From assembly GCA_900319235.1 (NCBI GenBank), contig ONNR01000002.1:172731-236730 (forward strand): DNA of 64,000 nucleotides, given 5' to 3'. The DNA is from an uncultured Prevotellaceae bacterium. Its GTDB lineage: Bacteria; Bacteroidota; Bacteroidia; Bacteroidales; UBA3663. Made by a program: the position numbers and the translations under genes. The notes beneath the pieces were generated by a model that did no database searches, was not told where the DNA came from, and worked only from the letters and a program-made list of their open reading frames with translations. Each line of letters starts with the position of its first letter. Positions within the stretch are counted from its first letter, which is position 1. Shown piece after piece: positions 62,473 to 64,000 of the stretch.

Positions 62473-62815
62473 GGACATCTTCCCATCGTCGCATGTCTGA
62501 TAGCCAACCATAGAGGACATCCTCCCATCGTCGCATGTCCCCAACGAACCGGAGAGGATGTGCTTCCACCGCCGCATGTCCGCTAGCGAACCATAGAGGA
62601 CATCCTCCCATCGTCGCATGTCCCCCAACGAACCGGAGAGAATATGCTTCCACCGTCGAATGTCTCTCGGCGAACCTTAGAGGACATCTTTTTCATCGTC
62701 GCATGTCCCCCAACGAAACGGAGAGGACATCATCCCGTCGTCGTATGTCCCCTAACGAACTGTAGAGGACATCCTCCTTTCGAATCATGTCTTCCAACAA
62801 ACGTTAGGGGACATG
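62473..62815. repeat. Nine-unit inverted-half-site array with 42-bp period (array B)
   Basis: Half-site GGACAT (variants GGATGT, GAATAT) starts at 62473, 62515, 62556, 62598, 62640, 62682, 62725, 62767 and 62809: spacing 41-43. Inside each unit the inverted half-site ATGTCC follows 20 bases after the first, so half-sites of alternating direction come every 20-21 bp. Units alternate between CATCCTCCCATCGTCG and TGTGCTTCCACCGCCG forms. The sequence is unrelated to array A although the geometry is the same. It fills the gap between the CotH terminator and the pgeF promoter. Confidence 0.88.
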
Positions 62816-62916
62816 CCAAGAAAAAAATATTATCTCCTTATTTCTCCTTTTTCGATTCTTTCGATGTAGAAAATGGTTAAGTCATCTCAGGGAATGATTG
62901 TTTTATTTCGATTTCC

Positions 62917-62947
62917 TTTGCTATTTCAAAAAAATGCTATATCTTTG
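62917..62947 (+). promoter_or_regulatory. Promoter of pgeF (TTTG, 19 bases, TATCTTTG)
   Basis: TTTG at 62917-62920 and TATCTTTG at 62940-62947, 20 bases before ATG 62968. Confidence 0.75.
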
Positions 62948-62967
62948 CCGAAAAATTGAGAATAAAT

Positions 62968-63690
62968 ATGATAAAGATAGAAAATGAAAGGGGCAGCGTT
63001 CTGCAGTCGGTGCTCTTCAATGGGCAGACGGGAATAGAGCACTTCTGCTCGATGAGGGATTGCAAGCATCCGGGACAGGGTGTGTGGATGCCGCAGCAGG
63101 TGCATGGTACAACCATCGTGGTGGTGGATGCCCATACGCCGATGGATATGGACTTGGAGCGTCAACCAGTGGATGCCGATGCGGTGATCACACGCGAGAA
63201 AGGGATGTGGATTGGCGTGCATACAGCCGACTGCGTGCCTGTGCTGCTCTATGACCCTGTGCAGGAGGTGGTGGCTGCCGTCCATGCGGGTTGGCGCGGC
63301 ACGGTGGGGCATATTGTCGGCCTGACTTTGCAGAAGATGCGTGAGGAAATGGGTTGCCGGATGTCGGATGTGCTAGGTATGATTGGTCCGAGCATCAGCC
63401 CTATGGCCTATGAGGTGGGCGAGGATGTAGCCGACGCCTTTGTGAAGGCGGGTCGCGGTGATTGCGTGAGGCGAAGCCTTTGGGGCCCCAATGGAAAACT
63501 GCTGCTCCCGAAGCCGCACATCGACCTTTGGCAAAGCAATGTGATGGACATGATGGAGGCTGGAATGGACTTGCTACACATAGATTGTACGCCTTGGTGC
63601 ACTTTCGAGCATTCCAATGTGGTCTTTTCTGCCCGAAAAGAAGGAATTGGTACGGGAAGAATCGTTTCTGCTATCAGTTTGAAACGTTAA
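62968..63690 (+). CDS. pgeF: Peptidoglycan editing factor PgeF (YfiH, multicopper-oxidase-like laccase domain)
   Basis: A 240-residue protein from ATG 62968. QQVHGTTIVVVD, HTADCVPVLLYDP and AAVHAGWRGTVG are the YfiH/PgeF signatures; the Cys of TADC and the His residues bind one metal ion. PgeF corrects wrongly built peptidoglycan precursors, and related proteins act as purine nucleoside phosphorylases. The C-terminal WCTFEHSNVVFSARKEGIGTGRI is also conserved. It stands alone with its own promoter. Confidence 0.92.
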   Translation: MIKIENERGSVLQSVLFNGQTGIEHFCSMRDCKHPGQGVWMPQQVHGTTIVVVDAHTPMDMDLERQPVDADAVITREKGMWIGVHTADCVPVLLYDPVQEVVAAVHAGWRGTVGHIVGLTLQKMREEMGCRMSDVLGMIGPSISPMAYEVGEDVADAFVKAGRGDCVRRSLWGPNGKLLLPKPHIDLWQSNVMDMMEAGMDLLHIDCTPWCTFEHSNVVFSARKEGIGTGRIVSAISLKR

Positions 63691-63799
63691 ATTGCGTTTA
63701 CAAATCGAAGCGAATTGTAAAAAAATGTACTAGCATTTCGTTAAAATCCCTTTGAAATGTTAAAAAATGCTATCCTTGATAAAAATAATTACTGAAATA

Positions 63800-63831
63800 T
63801 TTGTATGGTACAAAAAAAGGTCTTATCTTTG
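63800..63831 (+). promoter_or_regulatory. Promoter of the small RNA (TTTG, 20 bases, TATCTTTG)
   Basis: TTTG at 63800-63803 and TATCTTTG at 63824-63831 match the consensus in sequence and spacing. No gene follows before the hairpin. Confidence 0.8.
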
Positions 63832-63837
63832 CACCGT

Positions 63838-63900
63838 GTTTTTCATGGTATTAGATTTAAGGTTAACGGAAGAAGGACGTCGTGAGATGGCCTTCTTTTC
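63838..63900 (+). ncRNA. Small RNA of about 63-65 bases
   Basis: Transcription should begin near 63838 and end at the T-run after the hairpin AAGAAGG (63870-63876) / CCTTCTT (63891-63897). The RNA carries ATGGTATTAG (63845-63854), TTTAAGGTTAAC and a loop with CGTGAG, the same order as in the element at 882-966. Multi-copy short RNAs of this design exist in Bacteroides (families of paralogous sRNAs), but membership is not proven here. No coding frame of note. Confidence 0.65.
63870..63900 (+). terminator. Intrinsic terminator of the small RNA
   Basis: Seven-pair stem AAGAAGG/CCTTCTT followed by TTTTC and TTT. Confidence 0.7.
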
Positions 63901-63903
63901 TTT

Positions 63904-64000
63904 GTACGCTCGGCATGAGCATTGTCTAACGGGTGCAAGTCCCGAGTGAGCCCTAATAGCGGGAATCACATAGCCTAAGGCAAGGGTGTCCATCGCGAGG
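63904..64000 (+). mobile_element. Group II intron, 5' end (domain I), continues beyond the window
   Basis: Starting at GTACGC (63904), similar to the GUGYG 5' end of group II introns, the sequence has features of domain I: the hairpin GGGTGCAAGTCCC, GAGTGAGCCC, and GGGTGTCCATCGCGAGG at the end of the window. Such stretches open bacterial group II introns that encode a reverse transcriptase/maturase. The reverse transcriptase frame would lie to the right of the window. The exact first base is inferred. Confidence 0.7.

Noticed and set aside
62535..62880. Small frames of 61-78 codons in array B
   Set aside because: Repeat-derived and without start signals; the Pro/Arg/Cys-rich translations reflect the 42-bp unit.

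Overview
The window reads as a chromosomal segment of a Bacteroidales bacterium (phylum Bacteroidota), perhaps Prevotellaceae, Bacteroidaceae or Muribaculaceae; the sequence does not place it further. The evidence is two SusC/SusD pairs, an ECF sigma/FecR/SusC cascade, a short primary sigma factor without region 1.1, a BamA-UppS-OmpH envelope cluster, weak ribosome binding sites, and promoters of the Bacteroidota type (TTTG, 19-21 bases, TANNTTTG) in front of most transcription units.

Layout. 1-11 kb: the end of rmuC, a candidate small RNA, two lipoproteins facing left, then a run of rightward exported proteins (DUF4468, lipoproteins, a beta-barrel, a class A acid phosphatase, a BspA-like LRR protein). 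11-19.7 kb: a leftward glycan utilisation locus with ECF sigma, FecR anti-sigma, SusC with an STN signalling domain, SusD and a GH29 fucosidase. 19.8-20.2 kb: a 42-bp palindromic repeat array. 20.4-28.2 kb: alanine dehydrogenase, PafA-like phosphatase, GH43 enzyme, BASS-family transporter, and an unfamiliar pair of genes, one with a sigma-region-4-like helix-turn-helix. 28.3-33 kb: a second SusC/SusD pair without enzymes, preceded by a candidate short transcript. 33.5-37.3 kb: an orphan AAA ATPase, rpoD and a NADAR-domain protein. 37.5-42.8 kb: a secreted metallopeptidase and an ABC efflux operon (ATPase, two permeases, membrane fusion protein). 42.9-50.5 kb: a leftward envelope biogenesis cluster (DUF6242, DUF6089, uppS, bamA, three ompH/skp). 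50.7-59.3 kb: a rightward housekeeping run (prmC, recX, comF, pyrE, SRPBCC, argH, Rieske-like lipoprotein, beta-helix lipoprotein, Xaa-Pro aminopeptidase). 59.4-64 kb: a 56-residue peptide gene, a CotH protein with a T9SS-like tail, a second 42-bp array, pgeF, another copy of the small RNA, and the 5' end of a group II intron directly behind that RNA's terminator.

The most unusual layer is intergenic. Several unrelated palindromic repeat families fill gaps: two arrays of different sequence but the same 42-bp period, 9-bp arrays built on TCTAGA or TTCGAA, an 18-bp palindrome used three times, and a CCCCCT/AGGGGG hairpin family. The two 42-bp arrays carry dyad or inverted half-site signals about every 21 bp, that is two helical turns, which suggests a phased protein-binding or DNA-architecture element rather than coding sequence or CRISPR.
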